In this document: positions 24,201 to 33,515 of the stretch, piece after piece
How positions within the stretch are numbered: the stretch's first letter is position 1
Layout of the letters: every line of letters begins with the position of its first letter
Assembly (NCBI RefSeq): GCF_024763615.1
Contig: NC_077224.1
Coordinates: forward strand, 55,624,712 to 55,688,711
DNA length: 64,000 nt
Reading direction: 5' to 3'
Origin: Phlebotomus papatasi
Lineage: Eukaryota > Arthropoda > Insecta > Diptera > Psychodidae
The notes under the pieces: model-generated
Told to the model about the DNA's origin: nothing
What the model saw: only the letters and a program-made list of their open reading frames with translations
Database searches by the model: none
Position numbers and translations under genes: made by a program

Positions 24201-26219
24201 TACGTTTGGCACCTTTTTTTAAGTAAAATTCTTAAGCTTTCCATTTTATGTCTCGTTATATATTATTTTCATTGCTTTTTTTTATTAATTTCATTACTTG
24301 GTTTAATATTTTTTCATTGTTTATTTTCAAATAGTTTTTAGTATATTTTCATATAATTCAGTATAATAAGTATATTGTACATCTTACTGATTCTTTTGTA
24401 TTATGGCATCTATACACTAATAGAAATTTCTTTTAAAAAATGCCTTTTTAAAGAAAATTTCCCCTATCCTTGTAGGCAGAAACGTCAGAATTATTTTAAA
24501 AAAAGGCAATTTTTGACAAAAATTTCTTCTAGTGTGTATAGACACCATTACACAAAAAATCGTAAAATTGTTCGTAATTGAGAATTCCTACTGGGGACTT
24601 GCAAAATGCTTGTAAATTGTTTAATCCATTAAAATATTCCTAAAAGTTTGTATTTTTTCACAAAAATTTCACACCAAAAAGTGTTTGTAAAATTTTGTAA
24701 TTTGTTCGTAAAGTTTTTTTAGACAAACGAAAATGTACAAACAAATGTTTGTAAAAGAACGAAAACGAAACATGCTCGTCAAATCATCTTACGAACAAAG
24801 TTTGTGAAATCTACTTTTAAGAACAAATTTCGTGAAATCTACTTTAACGAACATTTTTGTGGGTTATACAATTTACAAGCATTTCGTAAGTCCTCAGTAG
24901 GAATTCACAAACATTTACGAACAGTTTTGCAAAGTTTTTTTTTCTGTGTACTTCAAAATTCAAATCCAAAATTAAATTTACTCAACTTTTTCAATTTTTT
25001 TCGTACTCCAAAACACTAGCCAGAGTTTTCGAAAGTCTTGAATTTTTGTCTTGAAACGAAAAATTGGAAAAAAAAAGATTTTTTTTTTATTTTTACATAA
25101 GCTTCAATGAAGCTTTATACGCTAATCTCCAGATTCTACAACTCGTGATATCTTATCTTTATGGAAAAATTCATTGATGAGTGTGAGATACAGTGTTTAC
25201 TTGATTTTCTCCTTGCGCATAAATTGTATCTATCTCAAATTCATCTACAACTGTCAAAATCAGCCGAATTATCACTTTTTTGTAGACAAAAAAAATATTT
25301 ATTTTACCATTGAAGAGCTAAATCGTTATTTTGCTCTTGTTTAAATATTGGGTTCTTGGCCTTTGAATTGCGTTACTCAAGATGGTTACTATCGATATGA
25401 AAGCTAATTTTAGGTTTATCAGTAATCGAAAATCTATCCGGAAATTTTCTAAAGAAAAACATAGAATAAGAAAACTATCTTTGTGATAGGATTAGCATTT
25501 TAAGATAATGCGGTATAATGATTCACGTGCTTTCCCCCCTTTTTACTGGTTAGCCCATTCAATCCACCACAGTACTATCGATTTAAGCTCATCCACTTCA
25601 CACCCTTCACTTTAGCCCTTCTTGTTTGTTCACCAATAATCCGCCCAGTCATATGAATTTTTATTATAAATTGATTTAGAATGGGAGCTCTTTTGTTATT
25701 TGCACAGGGTTGTTTGGCTTTCGTCCTGCAAATTGCAAGGGTTGGGAAATCAATGGGAATTTTCCATTTTCTCTCTATACTCTTGGTTTTTCCACCCCTT
25801 ATATAGCCATTTTTAGGAGGGGAAGTTGTATGCATTGAAAATGCATGAGGTGTGCAAATTAGAAATGGGAAAAGAAAGAAAATAATATGGCTTTGTATGC
25901 AAATTAATGTTTTAGGGTCCTTCATTTGGTCGCAAGGGTCTATTTCTGGATGGAATATTTTATTTCTTTTATTTTTCAGTTGCGGTAGTAATTTGTATAG
26001 TTAATTTGTATAGTACTCACCCACAACGACGCCCAAGATGACCCCAGAAAGAGTTACGAGTAGCATCATATTATCACTGATCCATTTTCTAACTCCAGCA
26101 GGATCAGTTGGGGTGTGACAACGTTCCTTGGTTTCTCCAGTGCAATCATCGTCTCCATTCTGCAAAGTAGGACCCATCTTGGCGAAGAAGTAATCTGAAA
26201 AGCGTCCAGACTGGTCCAT
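3106..26219 (-). CDS. Eaat1: Excitatory amino acid transporter (SLC1/EAAT family), five coding exons
   Basis: Sodium-coupled glutamate/aspartate transporter of the plasma membrane; in insects such proteins clear synaptic glutamate, mainly in glia. Joined exons are 26219-26021, 15885-15552, 8874-8005, 3545-3434 and 3237-3106, giving 548 residues with phases 1, 2, 2 and 0 matching at every junction. SLC1 transporters are usually 480-570 residues. Visible hallmarks are the cation-binding motif NMDGT (about residues 391-395), a serine/alanine-rich re-entrant loop before LPITF (about 354-362), a second loop SMSSASVPSAAL (about 430-440), and DRIRTTNNMLGD in the last helix, which supplies the substrate carboxylate- and amino-binding residues. 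Two N-glycosylation sequons (N207-E-S, N212-T-T) fall in the long extracellular loop before helix 4, as in the family. The start is the ATG at 26219, just after a likely acceptor at 26226, so a 5' non-coding exon lies upstream. Family is certain; Eaat1 rather than Eaat2 is my best guess. Confidence 0.92.
3434..3545 (-). CDS. Eaat1: EAAT exon 4 (helix 8)
   Basis: It completes a valine codon and then reads DRIRTTNNMLGDCYAAAVVE followed by HLSRKELMALDAATLYQ. These are the conserved last helix and the start of the cytoplasmic tail. The acceptor CTCAG ends at 3546. The proposed donor GTTAGC at 3433 is weak. If it is not used, translation runs three to five codons further and stops at TAA 3418-3416, giving a 510-residue protein. 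Confidence 0.85.
3893..4313 (+). repeat. Inverted-repeat element, GTAAGTGTGCCAAATTTCGGC ends, copy 1
   Basis: Terminal inverted repeat TAGGGTAAGTGTGCC. Inner GTGGCCGAAAT motifs repeat near both ends. 420 bp in EAAT intron 3. A second copy lies in reverse orientation at 38.2 kb. Confidence 0.85.
4507..4692 (-). pseudogene. C-terminal remnant of a non-LTR retrotransposon ORF2
   Basis: On the minus strand the translation contains RRRRVRGRPSTRWLNQEIQD followed by a DRKHFPEV segment. This is the GRPxxRWxD block found after the reverse transcriptase in many LINE-type retrotransposons. The element's 3' side ends in CAATGATGCTGATGA and an ATTAATTA run, the simple-repeat tail expected of RTE-like elements. 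Only the last roughly 60 codons survive; upstream the frame lacks recognisable RT motifs. Confidence 0.6.
4967..5922. repeat. Inverted-repeat element, GGGGAGACTGGGGCACATG ends
   Basis: Left TAGGGGAGACTGGGGCA and right TGCCCCAGTTCCCCCTA. Inner copies of the same word (CTGGGGTAGAAGTAACC, GGTTACATCTACCCC, ACTACCCCAG) point inward from both ends. About 955 bp, non-coding. Confidence 0.75.
6090..6308 (+). repeat. Truncated right end of the 1.83-kb repeat
   Basis: Matches the last 220 bp of the 31-37 kb units (AGAGAACATTCTGGTCTACA onward, ending GGATTATCTGTCCC) with more divergence and a deletion. It lies in EAAT intron 3 and shows the family is dispersed. Confidence 0.85.
6534..7690. repeat. Inverted-repeat element with GGTCGAGT words
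   Basis: Left end AAGGTAAGGTATGCTCGAG with several AAGTCGACC words. The right side has three GGTCGAGTAGAGG words (7181-7250) and ends GGTCGACATAGGATACTTTA near 7690, roughly inverting the left end. A TA-flanked MITE (7330-7559) is nested inside. Confidence 0.6.
7330..7559 (+). mobile_element. TA-flanked MITE (GGGTCGGAGGAACG family), copy 1
   Basis: Ends GGGT...AGGAACGTCT and, reversed, GGGTGAAAGGAACGTCTATT. It is flanked by TA on both sides in all three copies, which is the target duplication of Tc1/mariner-type elements. 230 bp, non-coding. Confidence 0.85.
8005..8874 (-). CDS. Eaat1: EAAT exon 3 (helices 4-7, both re-entrant loops)
   Basis: The largest exon (870 nt, 290 codons). It runs from RNVFPDNLFQAAFQQ through the glycosylated loop, helices 4-6, hairpin 1, the NMDGT helix, hairpin 2 and IDWFV. 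Acceptor CCACAG ends at 8875; donor GTAAGT begins at 8004. The serine-rich tip that reads SSSA in many EAATs reads STAA here, so the substrate-binding tip differs slightly from the vertebrate form. Confidence 0.95.
8875..10289. other. EAAT intron 2, no feature seen
   Basis: AT-rich intronic DNA without recognisable ORFs or repeats shared with the rest of the window. Confidence 0.5.
10290..10905. repeat. Foldback of degenerate TTTTGGC-TTTCGGGA minisatellite, copy 1
   Basis: From about 10540 to 10900 a unit near 20 bp (GATTTTGGCNTTTCGG) repeats imperfectly 15 or more times. The 10300-10400 side carries the reverse words (AATCCCGAAAATCAAAATTTC), so the whole can fold back. No coding. Confidence 0.7.
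11896..12088 (-). pseudogene. Open frame running out of an assembly gap, unrecognised
   Basis: About 63 codons without a stop emerge from the N run and end at 11896 (...DRIFIGLLANQASHTLSTTL... to ...NCCKC). They lie opposite the inverted pair on the other side of the gap, so they may be the end of a transposon ORF. No domain is recognisable in this piece. Confidence 0.2.
12089..12588. other. Assembly gap, 500 N
   Basis: Exactly 500 N, a placeholder length. It directly abuts one arm of a 300-bp inverted repeat, which probably broke the assembly. Confidence 0.99.
12589..12893. mobile_element. Penelope-like inverted pair with hammerhead-like core
   Basis: Two arms of about 112 bp, 12589-12701 and 12780-12893, are inverted and almost identical, separated by 78 bp. 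Each arm contains CTGAAGA, a GACAC-loop-GTGTC stem and GAAA, the order of a hammerhead ribozyme core. Such cores and inverted terminal repeats are known from Penelope-like retroelements. Neither stem I nor stem III is convincing, so ribozyme activity is doubtful. Confidence 0.55.
13017..13146 (+). mobile_element. Hairpin MITE (CTTAAGCCGAGAGACGGC family), copy 1
   Basis: Starts GCCCTAGACACACTTAAGAC and ends with the inverted CCGTCTCTCGGCTAATCC and CAAGGCCC. About 130 bp, able to form a long hairpin through GCCGAGAGACG/CGTCTCTCGGC. Confidence 0.85.
13147..13765. repeat. Region dense in CTGTAGATATTC/TCTGCAGATTTTC words
   Basis: At 13160-13350 and 13709-13760 the words TCTGCAGATA, TCTGTAGATATTC and AGATTTTCTGACG recur in both orientations, suggesting a decayed foldback about 600 bp long. 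Ends are not clear. Confidence 0.4.
14150..14345 (+). repeat. Half element, AAGCCCAGATAAGCTTATAGT family
   Basis: Matches the left half of 62891-63189 (AATAAGCCCAGATAAGCTTA, AGCTGAGATTCTT, GGTAAAGAATCGCG). No right arm is seen before the next repeat. Confidence 0.6.
14388..14690 (+). repeat. Dispersed repeat related to the modular family
   Basis: Contains CGTTAGAAAGATCTCGATCTTAG and a second, similar GTTGGAAAGGTCTCGACC, each followed by TACTAAAATTT, the reverse of the AAATTTTAGTA phrase of the 1.83-kb units. It ends in an ATCGATT-rich palindromic stretch (14640-14690). A reverse copy lies at 61600-62790. The 87-codon ORF here looks like chance. Confidence 0.6.
14870..15102. mobile_element. 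Hairpin MITE family, one half copy and one diverged copy
   Basis: 14880-14932 is a right half (CTTAGTCGTCTCTGGACTTTAGTC then GTCTAGGGC). 14968-15102 is a full diverged copy (ACGGCTTAAACC ... AAGCCGTCTTTTGGCCTAAAG). Confidence 0.65.
15552..15885 (-). CDS. Eaat1: EAAT exon 2 (helices 1-3)
   Basis: It encodes GFSLRP at the end of helix 1, then the PGELFMR motif and helices 2 and 3, stopping at LLDLG plus two bases of an arginine codon. The order GFxLRP-PGELFMR-LMILPLIISSL is diagnostic of eukaryotic SLC1 transporters. Acceptor AG ends at 15886; donor GTGAGT begins at 15551. 334 nt, phase 1 in and phase 2 out. Confidence 0.92.
15886..17033. other. EAAT intron 1, proximal part, no feature seen
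   Basis: Short ORFs on both strands (16007-16547) overlap one another, lack recognisable motifs and lie in an intron; I regard them as chance. Confidence 0.5.
17034..17172 (+). mobile_element. Hairpin MITE family, copy
   Basis: CCCCTAG then TTACGACTTAAGCCGAAAGACGGC at the left and GCCGTGTCTCGGCTTAAGTC then ATCTAGGGC at the right. Both arms here carry the TTACGACTTAAG end, the more symmetrical form of the family. Confidence 0.85.
17445..17970. repeat. Foldback of degenerate TTTTGGC-TTTCGGGA minisatellite, copy 2
   Basis: Reverse-oriented words (ATCCCGGAGG, AAATCCCGAAAAACC) at 17450-17570 face forward words (GGGATTTTGGC, TCGGGATTTCGA) at 17690-17965. Both copies share an interior stretch ending GTGGAATAA or its reverse, which suggests one mobile family. 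Confidence 0.7.
18565..18800. repeat. Inverted-repeat element, TAGGGTAAAGTGGTAC ends
   Basis: Left TAGGGTAAAGTGGTACAAG with GTTGGACAA words; right TATCACTTTACCCTA with TGTCCAACTTGTA words. About 235 bp, same style as the GTAAGTGTGCC and GGGGAAGTGGGGC elements. Confidence 0.8.
18801..20715. other. EAAT intron 1, no feature seen
   Basis: Very AT-rich sequence with no long ORF and no repeat family recognised. Confidence 0.5.
20716..22140 (-). pseudogene. Degraded mariner-type transposon
   Basis: Bounded by CAGGGTGGCCCAATTAAAGT and the inverted GTCACCCTGTA. On the minus strand around 21540-21610 a frame reads LYIDGQLQKVILSDEKYFHY, resembling the first catalytic-Asp region (SDEKYF) of a mariner-like transposase. 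Multiple stops and a nested MITE show it is dead. Confidence 0.6.
21351..21482 (+). mobile_element. Hairpin MITE family, copy nested in a mariner relic
   Basis: Nearly the same as copy 1 at 13.0 kb, including the asymmetrical right end CTCAAGTTTGTCAAGGCCC. It interrupts the transposon relic at 20.7-22.1 kb. Confidence 0.85.
22490..22765. repeat. GGGGAAGTGGGGCACC-type inverted-repeat element, copy 1
   Basis: Left TAGGGGGATGTTGGGC, right CACTTCCCCCTA. It contains an inner hairpin: GAGACGCTCACTCAGAGCAG near 22657 faces CTGCTCTGAGCGTCTC at 22722-22737, one arm having 4 extra bases. Confidence 0.7.
23345..23572. repeat. GGGGAAGTGGGGCACC-type element, copy 2
   Basis: Left AAGGGGAAGGGAGGCACCTTT, right TTGCCTCACTTTCCCTTA, with a GGTACC word facing inward on each side. 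Confidence 0.7.
24403..24549. repeat. Small inverted-repeat element, GCATCTATACACTAATAG ends
   Basis: ATGGCATCTATACACTAATA and AGAAATTTCTTTT at the left face AAATTTCTTCTAGTGTGTATAG and ACACCAT at the right. About 147 bp. Confidence 0.7.
24580..24907. repeat. Inverted-repeat element, AATTCCTACTGGGGACTTGC ends
   Basis: Left AATTCCTACTGGGGACTTGC and ATGCTTGTAAATTGT; right ACAATTTACAAGCATTTCG and CCTCAGTAGGAATT. The interior is rich in TTGTTCGTAA/TTACGAACAA words. Confidence 0.75.
24908..26020. other. EAAT intron 1, distal part, no feature seen
   Basis: AT-rich. The 116-codon ORF at 25575-25925 on the minus strand shows no domain and lies in the intron; left as chance. Confidence 0.45.
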
Positions 26220-26225
26220 TACTAT
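26021..26225 (-). CDS. Eaat1: EAAT exon 1 (first coding exon)
   Basis: The exon carries 6 nt of 5' UTR, the ATG at 26219-26217, a polar cytoplasmic N-tail of about 48 residues and the start of transmembrane helix 1 (MMLLVTLSGVILGVVV). An AG preceded by a pyrimidine-rich stretch ends at 26226; the donor GTGAGT starts at 26020. It ends in phase 1, so the next exon completes a glycine codon. Confidence 0.88.
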
Positions 26226-27449
26226 CTGTGTGGACAAATTGGGTGATTTGCACGGTGAACGGCGGTGATCGATAATCTTGGCTCCGTTTTTGATGTTTTT
26301 ACTGAGCCCTTGTCCACCGTAAGATTTTCCTCTGCAGATACACAGACAATTTCACAAATCTCTCCTCCTCCTTGTTCAGATGAAAACTACGCAGAGAGAT
26401 ACACAATCTCCCTTTCCCAGTCTCCTTTCTGAATATATTTCCAAACAGAAAAAAAACACCACACACAGAATTCCTCTGGAAAATTCCTGTTTTTTTTTTT
26501 AAAGAGATATGCCAGAAAGTTCGTCAGACTTTCCTCCAAAAACACCAGAAAAAACTCAACGTTCTGGACAATAGTTACTAAAAAAATCCAGCTAAAAAAG
26601 CACTTATGAAGAAATTTTTACAACAATCTCAGCCACTTGACAATATTTTGTGGGCAGGAAAAAGTGCTCGAGAACGTGTCTACGCCGAAGCAGATGAAAA
26701 TAAACTGAACCGATGGATTTCGCGGCCTGCAAATCAAACCGTTCCCGAGACTCTATCGATTTTTCCAGCCAGAAGACAACGAATGAATACCCGAACAGAC
26801 CAAACCCCGTGACTGACACTTCCCCATATGATTCTGCTCACTATCATCCATCGTGCACAAAACTTTTCCATCCAAGCGACACTCTAATTGCAGAATCACT
26901 GCCTCATAGCATCAATTTTCGCAATTTTCACTCCCAAAATCCACAAAATCATCATCAGCATTTTCCTTCATAACTTTCCATATCCCTCAAATTTCTAATT
27001 ATCTCTGGGTGACCTGCGGCTTTTCGGATGAAGCTCCAATAATGGAGCTTTAATTGAGCTTTGGGCGTTGCATTGCAGGAGTATATCCCCATCGATTTTT
27101 GGAGTAGAAATTATCATGAAAAAATGTACTTGATAATATTTGGCTTGTTGGAATTTACATAGTTAAGGTATCAGGTATATAATTTATGATTTTCAACCTG
27201 AAGTGAAAATTAGGAGAAATTACGCGGAAAACACAAATTCCATTGCTAAAGTGCTCTTTTTGCTGTGATTCTTTTCATAATCACAGCTGCAGTTTATTAT
27301 ACTTGTGTGAGCCATTAACCCTTTAACAACAATGGCAAAGCGTATACTACCCTGGATACTAGCCAATCCAACATATTCTTTTCGAATAGGGGAAAGTTAG
27401 GGAATTTTAGGAATATATATTTTTCGAAAATATGTAAAATTTCACTATA

Positions 27450-27674
27450 GGGTCGGAGGAACGTCTGTTCGACAGGGAACCCCTATTGACACTTTTGTCA
27501 AAATGTTGAAAATTATTTAATGTAGTAAAATATAAGTGATATAACGATTTTTCTGTAATATACCTTTTACTATAAACAGATATGTTCAAATTTCATAACC
27601 CAAATGGTACAGAGTAGGGTGTCAATAGGTGCTGACACGAGTTCTTAAAGTGTCAATAGACGTTCCTTTCACCC
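27450..27674 (+). mobile_element. TA-flanked MITE (GGGTCGGAGGAACG family), copy 2
   Basis: 225 bp and very close to copy 1, with small deletions. Flanking TA at both ends. It lies in the region upstream of the EAAT coding exons. Confidence 0.85.
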
Positions 27675-30600
27675 TAATAAATTGTTATATCTAACATGTG
27701 CGTAGTTAGTTTAAACAAACTTAATAAGTAAAGGATTGAAAAATAAGCCTAAAAAAATTACAGCTCCGCTGAACTGTTCAACCCTCCGCTACTACTCAAG
27801 AACAAAAGTAAGCCAGTCCTGATAGTTTTATCAAAAAAAAAACAGACGAAAAAGTAATGACTCATGTGAAAAACCCTTATCAAACTTCCCTATATAAATC
27901 ATAACAAACCCTAGTCATAGAAAAATTTAACGAAATCCAAAAATCTAAATAAACACTGACCTATGCCTGATTAATAATTAAGTCAGGCATAAAGAAGTTT
28001 CGCGAAGCCAGATGATCCAAAGAAAAATCTCGCAATTCCTGAACATTCTCATACATAAACATTTCATAATTCCCCAGCATCCTAAGTAATATTTGACGAA
28101 ACTAAAAAAAAACATTTAAGAAAAGTTTCGTTAAACCAGAAAATTCATAAAAACTTTAAAGAAAATAGCTTTAGCCTGTAAAGGCAGTAAAGGATCTACC
28201 GTAAAAGAAATTTTTGAAATTTTTTCAAAGGACCTCTAACCGATGATCCTAAGCCCTCATTGTACGACACTGCTATAAATCTTTCCTGTCAAATTTTACA
28301 GCCTAAATATTCTCGAGGATCCAGTCTGACCCTAAGCAATCTAGATAGATTTAATGAAATCCAGAATTCCCAAAAAAATATTTGACGAAACCAAAGAATC
28401 ATAAAACTGTTTCATTGAAACGAGCGGATCCTGAAAAAAATTCGTTTTATCTTGAGAATTTCAAGTAACGTTTAATAAAATCCACTCTGTTGTGCTGGAA
28501 AATTTACAAATGAATTCTAAAAACGTTTTTGCGAACAATAATAGAAGATTTATAAAAATTGAATGAAATTTAAACAAATATATATTAAGAAGAATTTCAA
28601 AACACAAAAGTAATAAAATCCCAATTATAAGACTTTGACGAAGTCTGATTTTTTTCAAAACTCATTTGCCAATCTTTTATGATCTAAATCTAATAAAATC
28701 TAGGTAGCTTCTCTTGAGTATTAGCTATTTGAAAATATAATACAGCACATCTTCTATATAAATTTTTTTTAAGCTTTGTTTGAAAAAGTCAAACTTTGAA
28801 TTAATTTATTTGGTGATGACTTAAACATTGTGTACATTCAAAAGTACTTTCGCATCATTTACCGTTTACTGCTGCACAACTGATTTACTGAGCAGAATAA
28901 ATCACTCAAAATATTGCCTAAAATGCACCTTAGAAGTAATTGAATTTCGGATAAAAAAGTTACGGGTTATGAGCCAGTTCATAACCGATTGGAATCGGTT
29001 TATTCATGTCAAGGATTTCAAGACCGTTCCAAGGTGTCTAAACAATTGATTTGATTGATATTTTCTGTAAGTCAAATATTCCAAAAATAGGGATCAAAAT
29101 TTCATTATTTTTTATTATACACAATCCTTCCTCGAATCCCTTGAAACTTTGTATGTTTAAGAAGGTTGCATGAAGGCTATCTATAATAAAAATTTCAAGC
29201 CTTAGTCTCTTTTATTTTAGAAAATAGTGAATATTGAAATTTTCGTTTTGACAAATTTTCCCCAGTCTCCCCTATATGTGAAGCGTGGACTTGATATGTC
29301 TCACGCTGGAAATCTCCGCTTAGGGATTCAGCTAGGGTGTTGTCGTGATGAATTTTGGTTCCACGGTAATAGCCGGGTTGTTTACGATTTTTCTGCGACT
29401 TTTGACCGCTTGCTAATATGAAGTTCATATGCCTTTTCGCGATTTTTTTATTGTTCGATTTTTTGTTTCTTTTGCTTCGCTCTTTCCGGGTCGGGTTTCT
29501 ATAGTGTCACTGAACCTTTGCTACTCCACCATTTACTTTCTCTCGCTTCCTGTCTTGTTCTTGTTTTTATTTATTTATTTATTTATTTATTTGGTAAGCA
29601 CTTATTGTTCGAGACGTTCTGACCGGTCAGCATATTTTTTGCTGAGCAACTTAGTAAAAAATATGCTGAAAACGCTGCTAGCAAATATGAACTTTGCACA
29701 CTTTGCACATATTACATAATCCTTAAAACAATTATAGGCTCATTTGAGACGATTTGAAATCCCGAGTGAATTTAAATCCACTTCAATCGATCATCAACTC
29801 TGTAAACTTCATGGGACGTCTTCTCATAAAAAAAAAATTTAAAAATGGGAAGAAGAAAATCATTCACCGGTAATTTATCGATAATAATTAAGTTTTAATT
29901 CAATATTCAATTCTATTAGTCTTACATGATTTCAGACAAATTTAAAATTTACTAATATAAATTGATTTAAATTGTAAATAATTAAACCAAAAAATTACGT
30001 AAACGATAAAGTTTTGCGAAACGAGTTTAGCTGCTAAGCAACTTTACTGATATAAGTAAAACTTCTTTTGGGGTATAGCACAAAAAGTCAAAAGCTTGAA
30101 CTTTTTGCAAAGTTTCTGTACTTTTCCACCTTTTTACATTTAACTCATAATATTATTCCCTTCAGCGACATTTTATAGATCTTTTTTCGAAAAACTCTTA
30201 TAATTGCTATTTCCTTATAAAGTTATTTTCTCTCTAGTTTTATTATTGAAGTTGCCAAGCAGTGACTATATTTTTTTTCTTTTTTTATTATTTAAATTAT
30301 TTTAATATTGTTGTCAGGTTGTCAATGGCACTGTCATACAATTGTAATGACTGTGAATTAGCAAGAAGCTCTCACTATTGCTATCAACAACTTAAAGAAT
30401 TCTTTTTTCAAAAACAAATTTCATTTTATTTTTAGAATTCGCGTGTCGCATAAAAAAAGAAACAAAGAACACTTTAGCGCAAGCTTTATGATCTTGAATG
30501 AAAGTCATCCGGAAAGATTCATAGTAGAGAGACAGGAAAATGTGTTTGGTATTTGATTCGAGATAAATAAATTGGTCTCTGATTAAGAGGAGGAGGAGAT

Positions 30601-30727
30601 ATCACTGTCCCAACACGATCTTGACCCTGTATCAATCCCCTGCCCGCCTTGGTGACACGAGTAGAGAAATTATGCCTACGTAGCCAAGATTCCGCGTCAC
30701 TCGCGTTCCTTGCACTAAAAAGCTCAC
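27675..30727. other. Region upstream of EAAT coding exons, no gene seen
   Basis: AT-rich with only a TTTA microsatellite and short ORFs without motifs. It probably belongs to the first EAAT intron if the 5' exon at 30.7 kb is right. Confidence 0.4.
29563..29592 (+). repeat. TTTA microsatellite
   Basis: Seven or so uninterrupted TTTA units. Confidence 0.9.
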
Positions 30728-31100
30728 CTTATAGTTTCCGGTGTAGAGGCTCAAAATCCGTTTGTTGTTTTGCACAGACTGATCATTAAAGTCCGCACGG
30801 GGATCATCACTGAGTTGAGACACGAAAAAATCACTCTGGATGTCCGGCTGACACGAACGCTTGATCACCTTACTTTGTCTGCTCAATGACATACATCTGC
30901 TGTCTTGTATTATGCAATTGGCAGCCCCTTTGGCTCCCCAGAACAGCACTGCTTACCTAGCCCCAAAGAGTGACGGACAGAGCAGGTTTTGGGCACTGTC
31001 TTTTGTTGTGCGTGACACTCAATTTTGGCACGGTCACCAATCAATTAAATCCCACAATTTGGCGGTAAATCCCTTTGCACGCCAAACACTTTGAATCACC
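30728..31100 (-). other. Candidate 5' non-coding exon upstream of EAAT
   Basis: A consensus donor (CTATAAG then GTGAGC, intron starting at 30727) sits in a GC-richer, non-repeat block upstream of the EAAT coding start, which itself follows an acceptor. The 5' end is not determined. The block also contains many GATCAC words on either strand (about 31150-31205). Assignment to EAAT rather than another minus-strand gene is inference. Confidence 0.25.
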
Positions 31101-31316
31101 GATAATTTCTCCCCAAAGCCGCACAGGCTCTATCGTGAAAAAATAGAGGTTTTCTCACAAGATCACGAGGATCACTGACATCACACTTGAAGATCACACT
31201 GATCATCCAATTCACAGTTGCTGCCCGTTGTGTTTGATTAAGTTTCACAATTTAGCCCTATTGTTGAATGAGAATATTTCAGATGATCAAGTGGAAAATT
31301 TCCTGCAAATTTTATT

Positions 31317-33144
31317 AGGTGAGATTCTTAACAATCTCACCTACTATAATCCTAACAAAATTTCATGTCCTCCGATCGCGCTCAAACTTGGCCAAAATGT
31401 GTTTCGCCACTTCCTGATCACGAATATATGGGGGGCTAAGTTACGTTCCCGGCCGGCCGGCCGGCCGGCCGTCCGGCCGCTCTTTGGAGCTTAATAGCTC
31501 CTAAACTAAAAAAGATATCGACTTGCGGTTTTCGGCAAAGGTTATATATCGCATGAAAATTGCAACTTGGTGCATTGACCCCCCACCCCCCACCCCTCCT
31601 TCCGCCATTTTGAAGACCCCCCTTTTTTTGTTTTCTCAATAGCTCCGCCCCTATGGCATCGATCGGGCTCAAATTTTAGTATGTTATAGCTGGGCCTTAG
31701 AGCTTTCCATCAATACCAAACTTAAGGTCCCCCGACCCCCCTGACCCGAGCTATAAGGGTCCAAAAAAAATTTCTTAAAATGGCCATAACTCCGGTTCTA
31801 ATTGTCAGAATTTAAAAAATGAGGACTTTTTGGAAAGCTCTCGTGAAATGCCACTTCCTCTTCTAACATCGCAAGTTCATAAAACCACCGCTAGGGGCGC
31901 TTTTTTTAAAAAGAAAATTTTTAAATCTTAAAAGTTAAATAACTCAAAAATTCCTTATGCGATCGGGCTGAAATTTTAGTATGTTGTAGCCGTTGATTAT
32001 ACCTATCAAACAAAAAAAACCTTAAGTCGATCCATAACCCCTGACCCGAGCTATAAGGGGTCAAATTTCGAACATTGACCGGCCTCTATCTCCGGTTCTA
32101 ATTAACATATCGACATAAATTTTACCTTTTTGGTTTCGTCTCGATGAGCACTTTCAGATGGAAGTTCAAAAAATCACCACAGGTGGCGCTGTGATAACGT
32201 CAAAATTCATCGAAATTCCAAGACATTTTTCTCAAAAACGGCATTGTGCAAGTTAATCAAATTTTAGTATGTTGTAGTCCAGTCTAGGACGTTTCCAAAA
32301 TGGTGCGTATGTGCGCTGTGGTTTCAATAGAACCGGAGATATGAGGGGTCAAAGTTCACGAAATTCAAAAAATCATATCTCCGGTTCTATGTGACCGATT
32401 TTGATGAATGAGGGCTTAAACGAAAGATCTCACCAAATGCTACAACTTTCTAGAATATTTGAACTTCGTGGGACCAACACCAGGGGCGCCACAGTCGAAA
32501 AATCAATTTCAATATCACATAACCTCAATTATCTCGACTGTCGCTGAACCGATTTTGATGATTACTTCGACATAATTGTAGAGGACATTTGTCTCTACAT
32601 TTCGTCCATACATCATTTTCCGCTCAGACTACGCTATCACTCCGATTTTGCCGTTTAAGTGTGAAAAAATTGATTTTTCCAATAATAACGCTTTGAAATC
32701 ACTCAGATGCCAATTTGACTGCCTCTACTCCACCAAGACACTTAAAATAGGGTTTTAAATGGAAAATCCCACAGAATACAACAATTCTTTGATATAGTTG
32801 AAGTTCAACAAATGACTACTTGGGGCACTCTGGATGAAAAAACGAGTTAAGAAACAAAAAACCTCGATTATCTTGGCTTCTGAGTAATCGATGAGATCAT
32901 GTTCTATGGGAAAATTATAGAGAACATTCTGGTCTACATTTCACCCATATAACACTTTTCTGTCAGTTCATCCAAATCCTTGATATTTTGGTTTAAATAC
33001 AAAATTTGTATAATTTCACGAATTTGATTCAAGATGACTGAATGGCGTCTCCCAACTTCAGCTCTAAATCGAATTTGCATGCACTCCGAGTTAGCTCACG
33101 TTAAGAATCTCACCTACATAAGCCGGTTAGGATTATCTGTCCCT
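31317..33144 (+). repeat. 1.83-kb modular repeat, copy 1
   Basis: Begins AGGTGAGATT-CTTAAC-AATCTCACCT, a perfect 10-bp hairpin, and ends in a block containing the inverted GTTAAGAATCTCACCT. A GGCCGGCC tract lies at about 31449-31480. The phrase AAATTTTAGTATGTT recurs at about 31671, 31971 and 32259, each with CCGGTTCTA and GAGGGCTT companions, so the unit is built of three diverged modules of about 290-300 bp. All frames are closed apart from short chance ORFs. It differs from copies 2 and 3 by scattered substitutions. Confidence 0.9.
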
Positions 33145-33515
33145 TTTATCATAAGACCATGAGATCACACAGTAATCTCCTCTATTTTTTTTACTTGACT
33201 TTCTCTTGAAACTACGTTGAACACATTTGCAATTATATCAAATTAGAATGTTCCAAAGTTTTCATTTCTTCACATGGTTTCTAACCGTTTTTTTTAGACT
33301 CAATTGCCTGAGAGTGAGTTCGCATATTAAGCTAATATGTACAAATGCATTTAGTTATTCAAATCGGTATAATAATATGTAGTTTAAAGATTCATTCAGT
33401 GGTATGTAACAATTTTAGTACATATTTTCAATAATTTTTCAGAACAAAAACTAAAAAAATATTGTCCTCGATCTTTATAACACTTTACTTTTACATTTCG
33501 TCTTTCATAAATATT

